Positions 1 through 8,806 of a stretch of DNA of 24,502 nucleotides are shown here, one piece after another. The stretch comes from Auxenochlorella pyrenoidosa (taxonomy: Eukaryota; Chlorophyta; Trebouxiophyceae; Chlorellales; Chlorellaceae), in contig KQ482042.1 of assembly GCA_001430745.1 (NCBI GenBank), positions 1,036,811 to 1,061,312 of the forward strand. The letters run 5' to 3'. The position numbers and the translations under genes were made by a program. How positions within the stretch are numbered: position 1 is the stretch's first letter; every line of letters begins with the position of its first letter. The notes below the pieces were generated by a model, which worked only from the letters and a program-made list of their open reading frames with translations, searched no databases and was not told where the DNA came from.

Positions 1-1380
1 GTGGGGGTTGTCCCCCGCTGGTGGCTGTCGCTGCTGCCACGCCTCCTGCACCACCTGGCCAGCGCTTGCTGCTGCTGCTGCCAACCCTGCATGTGCACCA
101 GCTGGAACAGCAGTCGTGCCAGCGGCAGCTGCTCCACGGTCTGCCGGCAGTAGGGACAGCTGCTTCTGCCTCTTTGCTCCTGGCGGCTGCTGCCGGGCGC
201 TGCCGCCGCCGCCGGTGCCTCGCAGCTGCCGCAGGCCCAGCTGCGAGGCAAGAGCCTCTGCTGCTTGCACAATGCGCGCCTGCATCAGGCCAGATAGGTG
301 AAGGACAGTTGGTATGCAGGCGAGTCCCTGAGCCTGCACCTTGGCGTTTGGTGGGGCACCTGCAGGACGCTGGGCGCGCATGCAAGCCTTGCTTGCACAG
401 CTGGGAACACGCCTGCTTGCTTTCCACCCCCAGCCCGGCCTCCCCGAGCCCACCTGGTGCAGCCTGTCGACAACGCCGATGCTGGCCAGCTCCTCAGCGC
501 TCACAGCGTGCACGCAGGTCAGGTCGATCTCCTGCTCCACAAACAGCAGGTGGTACCGCTCCAGCCCCAGGGCCTGCAAGGTGGACAGGGCTCGTGTGCT
601 GTGGGCTGAGGGCTGTGGCGTGCACAGGCAGACAGGCACACGCTGCTCTGAGGCGCCTCGCTGCGCACAGCCAGGAGCCTTGTGTGGGGCAGGAGTTGTG
701 CAATGCCAGCAGCGCAGAGGTCTGCTGAAAAGGCGCGCGACCGAGTGTGCAAGAGCCACGCCGGCTCAGGCACTCACCCTGAGCCACTGGCGGACGTCCA
801 TTTGGCGCAGCGGGCTGCCTCCAGCCTGCTGCTGCACGGGCTTATCCGGCAGCGACGTGTGCTGCTGCTGCACCTGCTGTCGACTGTGCGGTGCCCGCTG
901 CTGCTGCTGCGCCTGCTGTGCCTGGTGCGGGGCCGCAGGCTGGGCCGCCGCCTGCCTGGCCTGCTTGGGCCCCCGCCCCCTGCCTGCCATGCACGCCTTG
1001 ACGTGCGCCACCTGCTGCTGCACTCTGAGGCAAGCCAGGTCGGCGCTGCACACCTTGCAGCGCTGCCCAGGAGGCGCGGGGCAGGCCGGCGCGGCACCAG
1101 TCGCCGCTGCAGGGGGCTGGTGTGTGGACAGTCCTTCTGGTGCGAGTTTCTGCCTCGGCTGCTGCTGTTCATCTCGCTCTGGTGGCTGCTTTGGGTGCCG
1201 CCAGCTTGCAGCGCGCTGCTGCTCCTCCTGCTGCTGCTGCTGCTCCTGCAAGCGCGGTGGCTGCTGCTGGTGCTGAAAGCATGGCCTCTGAAATCCCAGA
1301 AGTGGCTGCTGCTCCACCTGCGGCTGCTGCTGCTGCTGCGCACGAGGCTGCTGCTGCTGCTGCTGCTGCTCTTGCGCACA

Positions 1381-1423
<43 letters not shown>

Positions 1424-2064
1424 TGCTGACTCAGAATCAGGCTATGCAGCTTGTTGCCGCTCATCGGGCAGCCTGGCGAGGCAGCCTGCATAGCCTGGGC
1501 ACGTGTGGACTCGCCCGGCTGCTTGGGTGACACAGCTCCAGGGCCCCCTGCCCCAGCCGTTGGCACCTCGCCAGCGTCATCATCGCTGCTGCTGTCATGC
1601 ACGTCATACAGCTCGCTGATGTGGCTCTTGCGCTGCGATGACGGCGGCTGGCTGGCACTGGGCGGCTGCAGAGGGGTGCTCAGGGCGTCTCCCTGCGACG
1701 GCTGCCTTCTGCTCATCGTCACGCCGCCTGCTGGTTTGACCTGCTGCTGCTGGGCAGAGAGCGCTGCTGCCTGCTGCTGCAGCTGCGGCTGCGGCTTCTG
1801 ATTCTCCTGCTGCACACTGCCCAGGACGTCATCTTCACTGAATGAGTCCCAGCTGTCAGAAGAAAGGGTGGGTGCGGAGGCGGCGGTGGGACACCCGCCA
1901 CCAACGCTGCCGCCAGGGCGAGCTGCAGGGTCGCTGACAGCTCCAGAGAACCCGGGATGACCAGTATGCTGCTGGGATGCGCCAGCAGCCGGCTTGGAGG
2001 GCAGGCCGAGCGGCCCGAAATGCGGCTTGGTGGGCTGGCTCTTCTTTAAGGCCAAGCGGCTCAT
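1..2064 (-). CDS. Gln-rich UBZ4-like zinc finger and SAM domain protein, possibly SNM1/DCLRE1-type DNA repair factor (3' end off window)
   Basis: Three exons are visible: 2064-778, 573-454 and 279 to the left edge, joined in phase 0 by GTGAGT/GTGGGC donors and CAG acceptors. The start is the ATG at 2064, giving MSRLALKKSQPTK. Residues about 336-358 form a CxxC...H...C finger (CKVC...HVKAC), like ubiquitin-binding UBZ4 fingers of repair proteins. Long Gln runs precede it. Joining exons 1, 2 and 3 rebuilds a SAM domain at about 423-482 (WLRALGLERY, then EELASIGVVDRL, then ARIVQAAEAL), a protein-interaction module. Known: some plant SNM1-like nucleases combine a SAM domain with a metallo-beta-lactamase domain, and UBZ4 fingers occur in SNM1A. 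I infer this family, with the nuclease domain expected beyond the left edge; none of it is visible here. A generic SAM scaffold protein is the alternative. The exon structure is strong, the function is tentative. Confidence 0.72.
1317..1428 (-). repeat. CTG/CAG trinucleotide tracts encoding polyglutamine
   Basis: On the plus strand positions 1384-1428 hold 12 CTG, one TTG and two CTG units. Shorter CTG runs lie between about 1325 and 1372. In the minus-strand gene they read as a run of about 15 Gln followed by two shorter Gln blocks separated by PCAQE and PRA. The near-perfect CAG run should be length-polymorphic. On the opposite strand the same bases give a meaningless poly-Leu reading. Confidence 0.9.
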
Positions 2065-2286
2065 GGGGATACAGTAAAAGTGATCTGACGCATGGTACAA
2101 ATGTGCACAAGGGCCAGGGCCCCAAGAAGCGCCTGCCCAAGATGCCAGCCTGTCACTCAATTTCCCAGTCACTGAGGGCCCTTTTGCAAACTTCAATTAA
2201 CACACCGATATTCATACGTGATGTGTTTCTCGTGAGCAGCGCTGCAAGCGCCTCCGACTGGCTGGTGGCACTTTGCTGGTGGCAAC
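2065..2286. promoter_or_regulatory. divergent intergenic region between the UBZ-SAM gene and the membrane/low-complexity gene
   Basis: This is 222 bp between two divergent start codons, 2064 on the minus strand and 2287 on the plus strand. It must hold both 5' UTRs and both promoters, or one shared bidirectional promoter. It is less GC-rich than its surroundings around 2190-2225. I see no convincing TATA box. Confidence 0.5.
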
Positions 2287-4327
2287 ATGCGGTTTTGCGT
2301 CGCACAGGGCCTGGCCGCATGCTGTCCTAGCGCCCCAGCAGCTATTTGTATCTCCACAAATAATGTGGCCATGCCGCGTGCACCACTGGCGACAGGCGGC
2401 ACTGCCGCCGCTGGCGGGTCAAGGGCTGTCCACCTCGGGCAGCAGCGGCTGAGCAGCCTACGGACAGCAGCCGCCACCAGCTCGCAGACCCCATGCAGCA
2501 GTGCAGCTCGCAGTGGCGGCAAGGGCGCTGCAAATGGCAGCAGCAATGGCAGCGGCAACAACGCTGACGGCGGCGGCCCTGTCGCTGCAGAATCCAGGAG
2601 GAGTGGCAGCGGCGGCGGCGGCGGCAGAGTGACGGCCCGCCTGCCCCGCATTCCCCCGCTGCCCTACTGGTGCGACGGCGTGGCGGTGGTCGGCCTGCCA
2701 GGCGACGAGCTGGTCTTCTGCTTCCAGACGCCCACCCAGGCGTCGGCCACAGCGCGCCGCCAGCTGCGCCCAGAGGCCCGCTACGGCGCATCGGCAGGTT
2801 GGTGGGCGGGGCGGCCGTGCACCTGCTTGCGGCTGGCTGGTGACAAGGACAGCGTCCCGTCTGGTGGCCTGCCAGCCCTTGCGCGCCGCCCCAATGGAGG
2901 GCATTCTGACGGCCGCCCTCGCTCTCCTGCCATGCTCCTCTGCAGTCAAGCTCGCTGCCCTGTCGGCTGACAAGGCGCAGTCCATCCTGGACCGCTGGCA
3001 GTATGCGGTGGCGCAGCAGGAGGTGGCCAGCCTGGGGGCGCGGCCCGGCATGCTATGGATGAAGTATGCCAGCGCGGTCAAGGCGACCCAGCCGCAGCCC
3101 CCCCCTGCCGGGCCGGGTGCAGCTGCCAGTGACAGCAAGGCACCCAGCTCGTCTGGGCGTGGCCCAGCAGCAGCAGCAGTGGCAGCTAGTGCAGCAGCGG
3201 TGACAGGAGCCGCGGCCAGCAGCGATGCGGCCGCTGCACGCGAGGCAGAGGCCCTCACGCGCAGGCAGCGGCGGCAGGCAGCCAAGCTTGCCAAGGCGGC
3301 GGCCAAGGTGGCGGCCAAGGCGGAGCGGCGGCAGCAGCGCCTGCTGCGGCGCAGGCTGCGACGTGAGGAGCGAGCAGCAGCAGAGGCGTGCGAGCAGCAG
3401 CAGCAGGGGGAGGCAGCGCAGGGACGGCAGCCTGGCGCGGCGGGAGCCCTGCCGCGCGTTCCCCAGTCCGCCCTGCAGCCCAGCTGGGAGGCGGTGACCC
3501 TGCGGGGCCTGCCTGACGGCACAATCATCTTCAAGTTTGGCGGCTACGAAGCCCTGCCAGACCCGTCTGCCCTGCCGGCGTCGCTGGGCGGCAGCGCCAG
3601 CGGCGGCAGCAGCGATAGCGGGGATGAGGAGCGCCAGCAGGTCAAGCAGGCCCTTCTGTTCCAGCAGCTGCTGCGCAGCCAGGAGGGTGTGGCGTGGAGC
3701 AACGCGCTGCGCCTGGGTTCCAAGTACCCCGACCAGGCGAGGGGGCGCCGCACCTGGGAAGCCTGCGGGGCACCTGGGCACAACGCAGCGCCCGGGCGCA
3801 GCAGGACAGGCGCAGCAGCGCACCACATTGCACCACACTTGCATCGCAAGCTCACCATCCACCTGCTGCACCCGCCCGCTTGGGGCCCCATCCTCTTGTC
3901 GTGCCGCCTGCAGGCCGTTGAGCTGCTGGAGAGGCTGCAGGCGTTTGTCGGCGAGTGGGAGCAGCGCCAGGGCAGCAGCGTCCGCTTGAACGGTGGCCTG
4001 CACCCGCCCTATGCGTCTGCCTACGCCAAGGCGCTGAAGCGAGCAGCCGCGCTTGGCTGGCTGCCAGGAAGGCAGGTGCATTCAGCGGCAGGCGGTGTGG
4101 CGGCAGCAGCGGCAGCGGCGCCAGCGGGCGGGGCAGGAACAGAGCAGGGGGCACCAGACGAGCGGCTGGGCACAAGGGATGTGGAGCAACTTGGCCGGCA
4201 GCAGCAGAAGCAAGCTAGGTGGGAGCGGCGACAGAAGGCACGGCAGCAGCAGGAGGCAGGAGCGCAGGGAATAGGCAGCAGCGACCCCCCAACCATTTAT
4301 GCCAGCAGCACCACCAGCAGCAAAAAC

Positions 4328-4373
<46 letters not shown>

Positions 4374-5153
4374 CCAATGTCAGAAGCAGTGACAATGGCA
4401 GCTCACCCACAACAAAGACTGCCGCCGGAGCAGCAGAGGCAGTTGCAGCAGCAGCAGCTGCCGACCCGGGAAGTGCAGGGCAGGCACACAAGGCAGATGG
4501 AGACTCGCAAGCAGTGCTGGTGTCCAGATCGCAGCGGCAGAGCCCCCCACCGCAGCAGCAGGACGGTGGAAACAGCGCCAGACCCGCTCCCCAAGGCAGG
4601 CAGCTAGAGCAGCAAGTCCAGCCACCATCACAGCAGCAGCAGCGGCAGCAGCAAGAGGGCGGGCAGGTTGCAGCCGCACACCAGCAGCCCTGGCATTACG
4701 TGTTTGCATTCCTGACGGCTATGGCGGCGGCCACGGCAGGACTGGCGGCCACCCTGCAGAGGCTGGCAAGGCAGGCAGCAGCTGCTGCAGGCTGCTGGGT
4801 CGTTGCCCTGTACCGCTGCCTGCCTGTCGCCTTCCGCCGCCTCTTCTGGCGCAACAGCTGGCCACCAAAGGTGGGTCCCTGCTGGCAGACACGGCTCGAG
4901 GCATGCACGGTTGGGGGAAGTTGTTGGCTTGCCCCTGCTGTGCACGTCAAGCCCTTCCCCCTCTCTCCTGCCTCCTGCGCACCTACAGTGGAGTGAGAGC
5001 CATGTCAGCCCCACGCTGGCAGCCGTGATGGATGGAGTGGCAGATGCCGAGCAGCTGGCAGCAGCGGGCTTTGACAACCAGGGTGGGTCCGCTGCCCACC
5101 AGCTGGCCCCGGCAGCAACCGTGCTAGAGCAGCGCCCGCATGCCTCTGGCTAG
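2287..5153 (+). CDS. uncharacterised Ala/Gln/Ser-rich protein with C-terminal membrane segment
   Basis: I do not recognise this family. The model has exons 2287-2797, 2946-3736, 3914-4870 and 4989-5153, giving 807 residues. Splicing 2797 to 2946 restores GASAVKLAALSADKAQ. The 3737-3913 segment has a GC donor (CAG|GCGAGG) and a CAG acceptor but no stop and is a multiple of three, so it could be retained (866 residues). The first ~110 residues are rich in Ala, Ser, Gly and Arg and could be an organelle transit sequence. Ordered-looking blocks follow (PYWCDGVAVVGLPGDELVF; AVTLRGLPDGTIIFKFGGYE; AVELLERLQAFVGEWEQRQ), then about 230 low-complexity residues with poly-Ser. Near residues 694-717 lies one hydrophobic helix (YVFAFLTAMAAATAGLAATL), with a weaker one after it. 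The stop at 5151 is used only if the donor at 5083 is ignored; otherwise the frame splices into the RNase III exons downstream. Confidence 0.6.
4331..4372 (+). repeat. (AGC)14 microsatellite encoding polyserine
   Basis: Fourteen uninterrupted AGC units lie inside the third exon of the low-complexity membrane protein gene and are read as Ser (around residues 574-587 of the model). It is the same CAG/CTG repeat class as the polyglutamine tract in the neighbouring minus-strand gene, but translated in a different frame. Confidence 0.92.
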
Positions 5154-7188
5154 CGCCCCCTCTGCCTGTCAGCAGCCCAGTTTGCAGGCTCTCGGCTCTG
5201 CCTGCATGCCAGCCTGCCCTCACCCGACTCACAGCCCTCGCCACCCACGCGTGCAGGCCGGACGTCTGCCCCGCTGGCCGACCTGCCGGCTTGGCGGGTG
5301 GAGCAGCTGACGCTGACGGGCGTGAGGGACCTGGGCCTGTACCGCGCCGCCTTCACGCACAAGTCGGCGCTGCCGCCAGAGGAGCGCACTGAGAAGGTGG
5401 GCAGGGGTGGCTGCCGCTCGGCACACTGCAGCAGGGGCGGCGGCGGCGAGGGCAGCCAGGGCGCCCCGTGGCGCGGAGACCTTGGTATGCAGAGGGAAAA
5501 GCCATAGAGCGCCGCTGCTCTTGGTCCCTGCTGCTGCCCCTGCCCTGCAGAGCTTTGAGCGGCTGGAGTTTTTGGGCGACAGCGTGCTGGGCCTGACGTG
5601 CCGCACCCTGCTCATGGAGCGCCGCCCAGGCAGCGACGAGGTGCGGCGCGGCGCGCAGCTGGGCTGGGCGGCATGCTCTGCCCCACGCCCCGCGTGCCCG
5701 CCGACAGCGTTGGGAAGCCAACTGGACTCTGCAGAGCGTCGCAGCCTGCTGCATGGCAGCCAGCCGGCTGACCGCCCGCCCCTGCCGCACGCTGTCTTCG
5801 CCCCCCCCGCTCCTGCCAGGGCGAGATGACCCGGCTGCAGGGGGCGCTGGTGAGCGGCGCGGCGGCGGCTCGCTACGCCGCGTGGCTGGGCCTGGACCGC
5901 TACCTGCTCATGGAGCTCAGGGGGCTCAGGCAAGGGGCGGCGGCGGCTGGGTGGCCGGCACGGCCTGACACCTCCCATACGACACGTGGGCAGGCGCTAC
6001 GGGGGCGCCACAGTGCTGGAGGGGTCGTCGCTGCTGTGCTCACTGGTGCCTGTGGCTGGGCAGGCGGTGCTCTCGGACTGGCAAGGCCCAGCCCGGCTGC
6101 CAGCACGAGGCGGGCAGATGTCCCCGACTGCATGCCCGCCACGCCTACCGTCCTGCCCGCCTGCGCCTGCGCCTGTGTACCCTGTGCAGGGAGGCCGCGC
6201 AGCACACGCCAGCCATCCTGGGGGATGTGTTTGAGGCTCTGCTGGGAGCCATCCATCTGGACCAGGTGGGCGGGCGCCCGGGCTGCATCACAACATGGGC
6301 CAGCCCGCGCCTGCGGCTGCGCAGTGGCTCACGCAAGCATATGCGTGGGCGCGGAGCATTGCTGCTGGCACCAGCTACCCTGCCCAGGCCGCACTTAGGC
6401 AAGTGTGCAGGTGCAGGTGCTGGCACGTCGCTGTCGAGCCCAGAGGATGCCCGGCTCGCCGAGCTTAGCTCGCCTCAACGCCTCGCGCCTCGCACCCACT
6501 GCAGGGCTTTGGGGCGGCGCAGCGCTTCTGCTCCCGCGTGCTGGACACGGCGGTGGACTGGGAGCAGCTGGAGGTGGCAGAGGACTGGAAAGGGGTGCTC
6601 AGGTGGGCGTCGCCGGGCACATGGTAGCGAGGACCAGCCAAGCAGGCAGTGCGCGTTGCTGGCCTGTCGCGCGCAACTGGTACTGCCCGCTGGGCGCCCG
6701 GCCCTCACCTCTCGACCCGCTCACAACTGCCTGCTGCCTGCAGCCGCTTTGCCGCCCTCAAGGGCAGGCCGCAGCCGCGCTACTCCGTGAGGGCGATATC
6801 GCAGCGCGAGTTCAAGGAGGGCCTAGCGGTGGGTTCAACCAGTGTGGCCCCCAGCGCCATGCCGTGCCCGCACTGCTCGGGCAGCCTGATGACAGCTTTG
6901 CTGCTGCGTCCCGCGCGCTCTGGAGCGGAAGCATCTGTGAACGCCCCATGCTGGTTTGGCCTGCATGCCTGGACGGGGCAGGGAGTCGCCATGCAAGACG
7001 CATGTTTTGTGCTGCAGCCGCGCGAGGCCCCGTCACGCCCACCCCGCCCCGCCCTGCAGCTCAAGTGGTGGCAGGTGGACGTCCACTTCCAGGGCTCCGT
7101 CATGGGCACGGGGGGCAGCTTTGACAAGCGGCACGCCGAGCAGCTGGCCGCCCAGATGGCGCTGACGAAGCTGGGCGAGCTGCCCTGA
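5028..7188 (+). CDS. ribonuclease III with C-terminal dsRNA-binding domain
   Basis: This enzyme cleaves double-stranded RNA, as in rRNA or organelle RNA processing. Exons are 5028-5082 (start uncertain), 5257-5396, 5551-5640, 5820-5929, 6190-6265, 6505-6602, 6744-6828 and 7060-7188, giving 260 residues, close to bacterial RNase III. The signature SFERLEFLGDSVLGL starts at residue 66 and carries Glu68, Glu71 and Asp75. GEMTRLQGALV supplies Glu97, and ILGDVFEALLGAIHLD supplies Asp144 and Glu147, so all metal-binding acidic residues are kept. The Gly-rich loop before the last motif is shortened. Residues about 190-258 form a dsRBD ending in FDKRHAEQLAAQMALTKL. The intron after 5929 has a GC donor (CAG|GCAAGG). 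The nuclease exon at 5257 has no in-frame ATG between it and the stop at 5151. Translation therefore starts at 5028, or the protein continues from the upstream gene (see findings). Confidence 0.88.
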
Positions 7189-8099
7189 GGGCCCTGCCGC
7201 TGCGACATTGTCTGCACTGTTCTTATTCTTTGGTGGCCTTAATCCTGCTGTGCATCCACCCATTCAGCAGCAGCACCCTGTGGAAGCGCTCCTCTGTCAA
7301 CAGCGACGCATTTACAGGGGCGCATGGGTGGACCTGCAGGCTGGCATTGAGGCGCAGCACTTGCCACCAAGGCGTGTCACAATGTGGCACAGGAGGGCTG
7401 GCAGGCGGTGCACCCTAAAATGAGGCAGCCGGGAGAGAAAGCGGCCACTCGAGTGAGTGGGCGCAGGGGCCGCCCCGGGGGGAGCTGAAAAGAAACAGGA
7501 AGGCATTCAGGGTGTCGGGTATATAACAAGCATTTTTGGAGGCAGAAGGAAGCTGCAGCCGCACTTGAGCCTCGGGCCGTGGCGGGCGTGGCAGCAACGA
7601 TGATGGGGGCGGGGTATGGATGGTCGGGCAAGCAAGCGCGCTAGGACAAAGGACGACTGCTGGCTGGCCAGGCCAGGAAGGGACGGTGATGGAACAGGGG
7701 TCGCACGATGGGCAGCCAATACAGGCGATGTTTGGCAGGCAGGCAGGCAGGCAAGCAGCAGCAGGAGAGGGCACGGCTCGGTTGCCGCCGCTCGACCTGC
7801 AGGCATGCTATGCCGCCGGTGCCATGATTGCGAAAAGCGGACGGAAAAGAGTGCCGAGCGGAAGGAAACGGCGCCGTCGCGTGCAAGTTGACGCAGCGGG
7901 CCACGTATCAAATGCATGCAGGAGAAGTGTGGATGGGGTTGGGTTGGCTCGGCTGGGTTGGGCGGCAGTTCGTTTCGCTATCTGAAGTAGGTTGGGTGCT
8001 CTCGAACTAGGTGGGCGAGCAGGCTGCGGGGCGTTCCGGGCAGCATAGCGGCGCAGCTGCGCCGCCATGATCCCACGGCAAGGCGCCCGCACAATCGCG
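7189..8099. other. convergent intergenic region (3' UTRs), no gene seen
   Basis: This stretch separates the RNase III stop and the stop of the minus-strand small gene. Open frames on both strands are short, Cys/Pro/Ala-rich and without family resemblance, so I read it as two 3' UTRs plus spacer. A five-copy GGCA repeat sits at 7734-7753. A minus-strand UGUAA-like motif, the green-algal poly(A) signal, occurs near 7312-7316. Confidence 0.5.
7734..7753. repeat. (GGCA)5 tetranucleotide microsatellite
   Basis: Five consecutive GGCA units lie in the spacer between the convergent RNase III and small-protein genes. No coding role is apparent. Confidence 0.85.
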
Positions 8100-8806
8100 T
8101 CACTGCTGGGCCGGCAGGCTTGTGAGGTTCTGCAGATGGACAGCAGGGGATGGGATCAGGGCGGGGCCTTCTAGTGAGGCGCTCCAGCATTTGTGCGCGC
8201 GCCACTGCTGCCCGCCATCAGCACCGACGTGCTGACAGGCTGGCTGGCCGTCCCTGCAGCAGCGCCCTGAACCAAGCAGCAGCCCTGTCCACACGGGCCC
8301 AGGGGCAGCCACGCACCTTTGGGCTGTGTGCCACCAGCAGCTCCTGCAGGTCTTCCAGCTCGTCCTCAAACAGGCCGCAGGCCAGCAGGTCGGTGGTGCT
8401 CGACTCTGCGCTCAGCGTGCCCCCCGCATTGCTGGTCACGCCCGAGGGGGTGAGCGGCGCGGTGGACGGCCCGGTGCCTGGAAGGAAGAGAGGTGGAGTG
8501 CTTCCAGATGGGCCAGCGTGTCCAGAAGGAGGAGCTGCCGATGCGGCGCTGGCGCCGTGCGGCGGCGGAGCAGGGGTGGAAGTGCTTGCAGGCCCCGGGC
8601 GGGCAGCGCACCGAAGGCGAAATAACTTATTGGCCACATGGGCGGGCGTGCAAGGGCACTGGGGCGGGAAGCGCAGAGTGCTCCCAGCACCGCGCCTGCT
8701 ACCTTCCCCTTGCCCCAGGCTCACCCTCTTTCGTGATCGCAGGCGCATCCTTCTTGGGCACGCGCAGCTGCTTGAGCGCAGGGGTAGGGACGACCGGCTG
8801 GGCCAT
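8100..8806 (-). CDS. unrecognised 90-residue protein, three exons
   Basis: Exons are 8806-8725, 8477-8317 and 8129-8100, with donors GTGAGC and GTGCGT, CAG acceptors and matching phases (1, then 0). The protein begins MAQPVVPTPALKQLRVPKKD, continues with a Ser/Thr/Gly-rich linker, then an acidic amphipathic helix (CGLFEDELEDLQELLVAH), and ends NLTSLPAQQ. The ATG sits in a good context (GCCATGG). No signal peptide, membrane segment or catalytic motif is visible. The acidic Leu-rich stretch could be a protein-binding helix. I do not recognise a family and assign no function. Support is the clean joining of three small exons and the protein-like composition; additional 5' exons cannot be excluded. 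Confidence 0.55.

Noticed and set aside
1..150. Minus-strand reading SCPYCRQTVEQL in another frame, a possible second CxxC finger
   Set aside because: It is out of frame with the spliced SAM exon (279 leftwards), which stays open to the window edge. Adopting it would need an unsupported splice.
341..1530. Long plus-strand open frames rich in Cys, Leu or Arg opposite the UBZ-SAM gene
   Set aside because: They are the complement of CAG-repeat exons, giving poly-Leu, poly-Cys or poly-Ala readings. The minus-strand exons rebuild real domains.
5994..6045. Possible extra RNase III exon (RYGGATVLEGSSLLCSL)
   Set aside because: Its good donors leave phase 0, while the next exon with the catalytic motif needs phase 2. 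Direct splicing 5929 to 6190 fits both phase and family.
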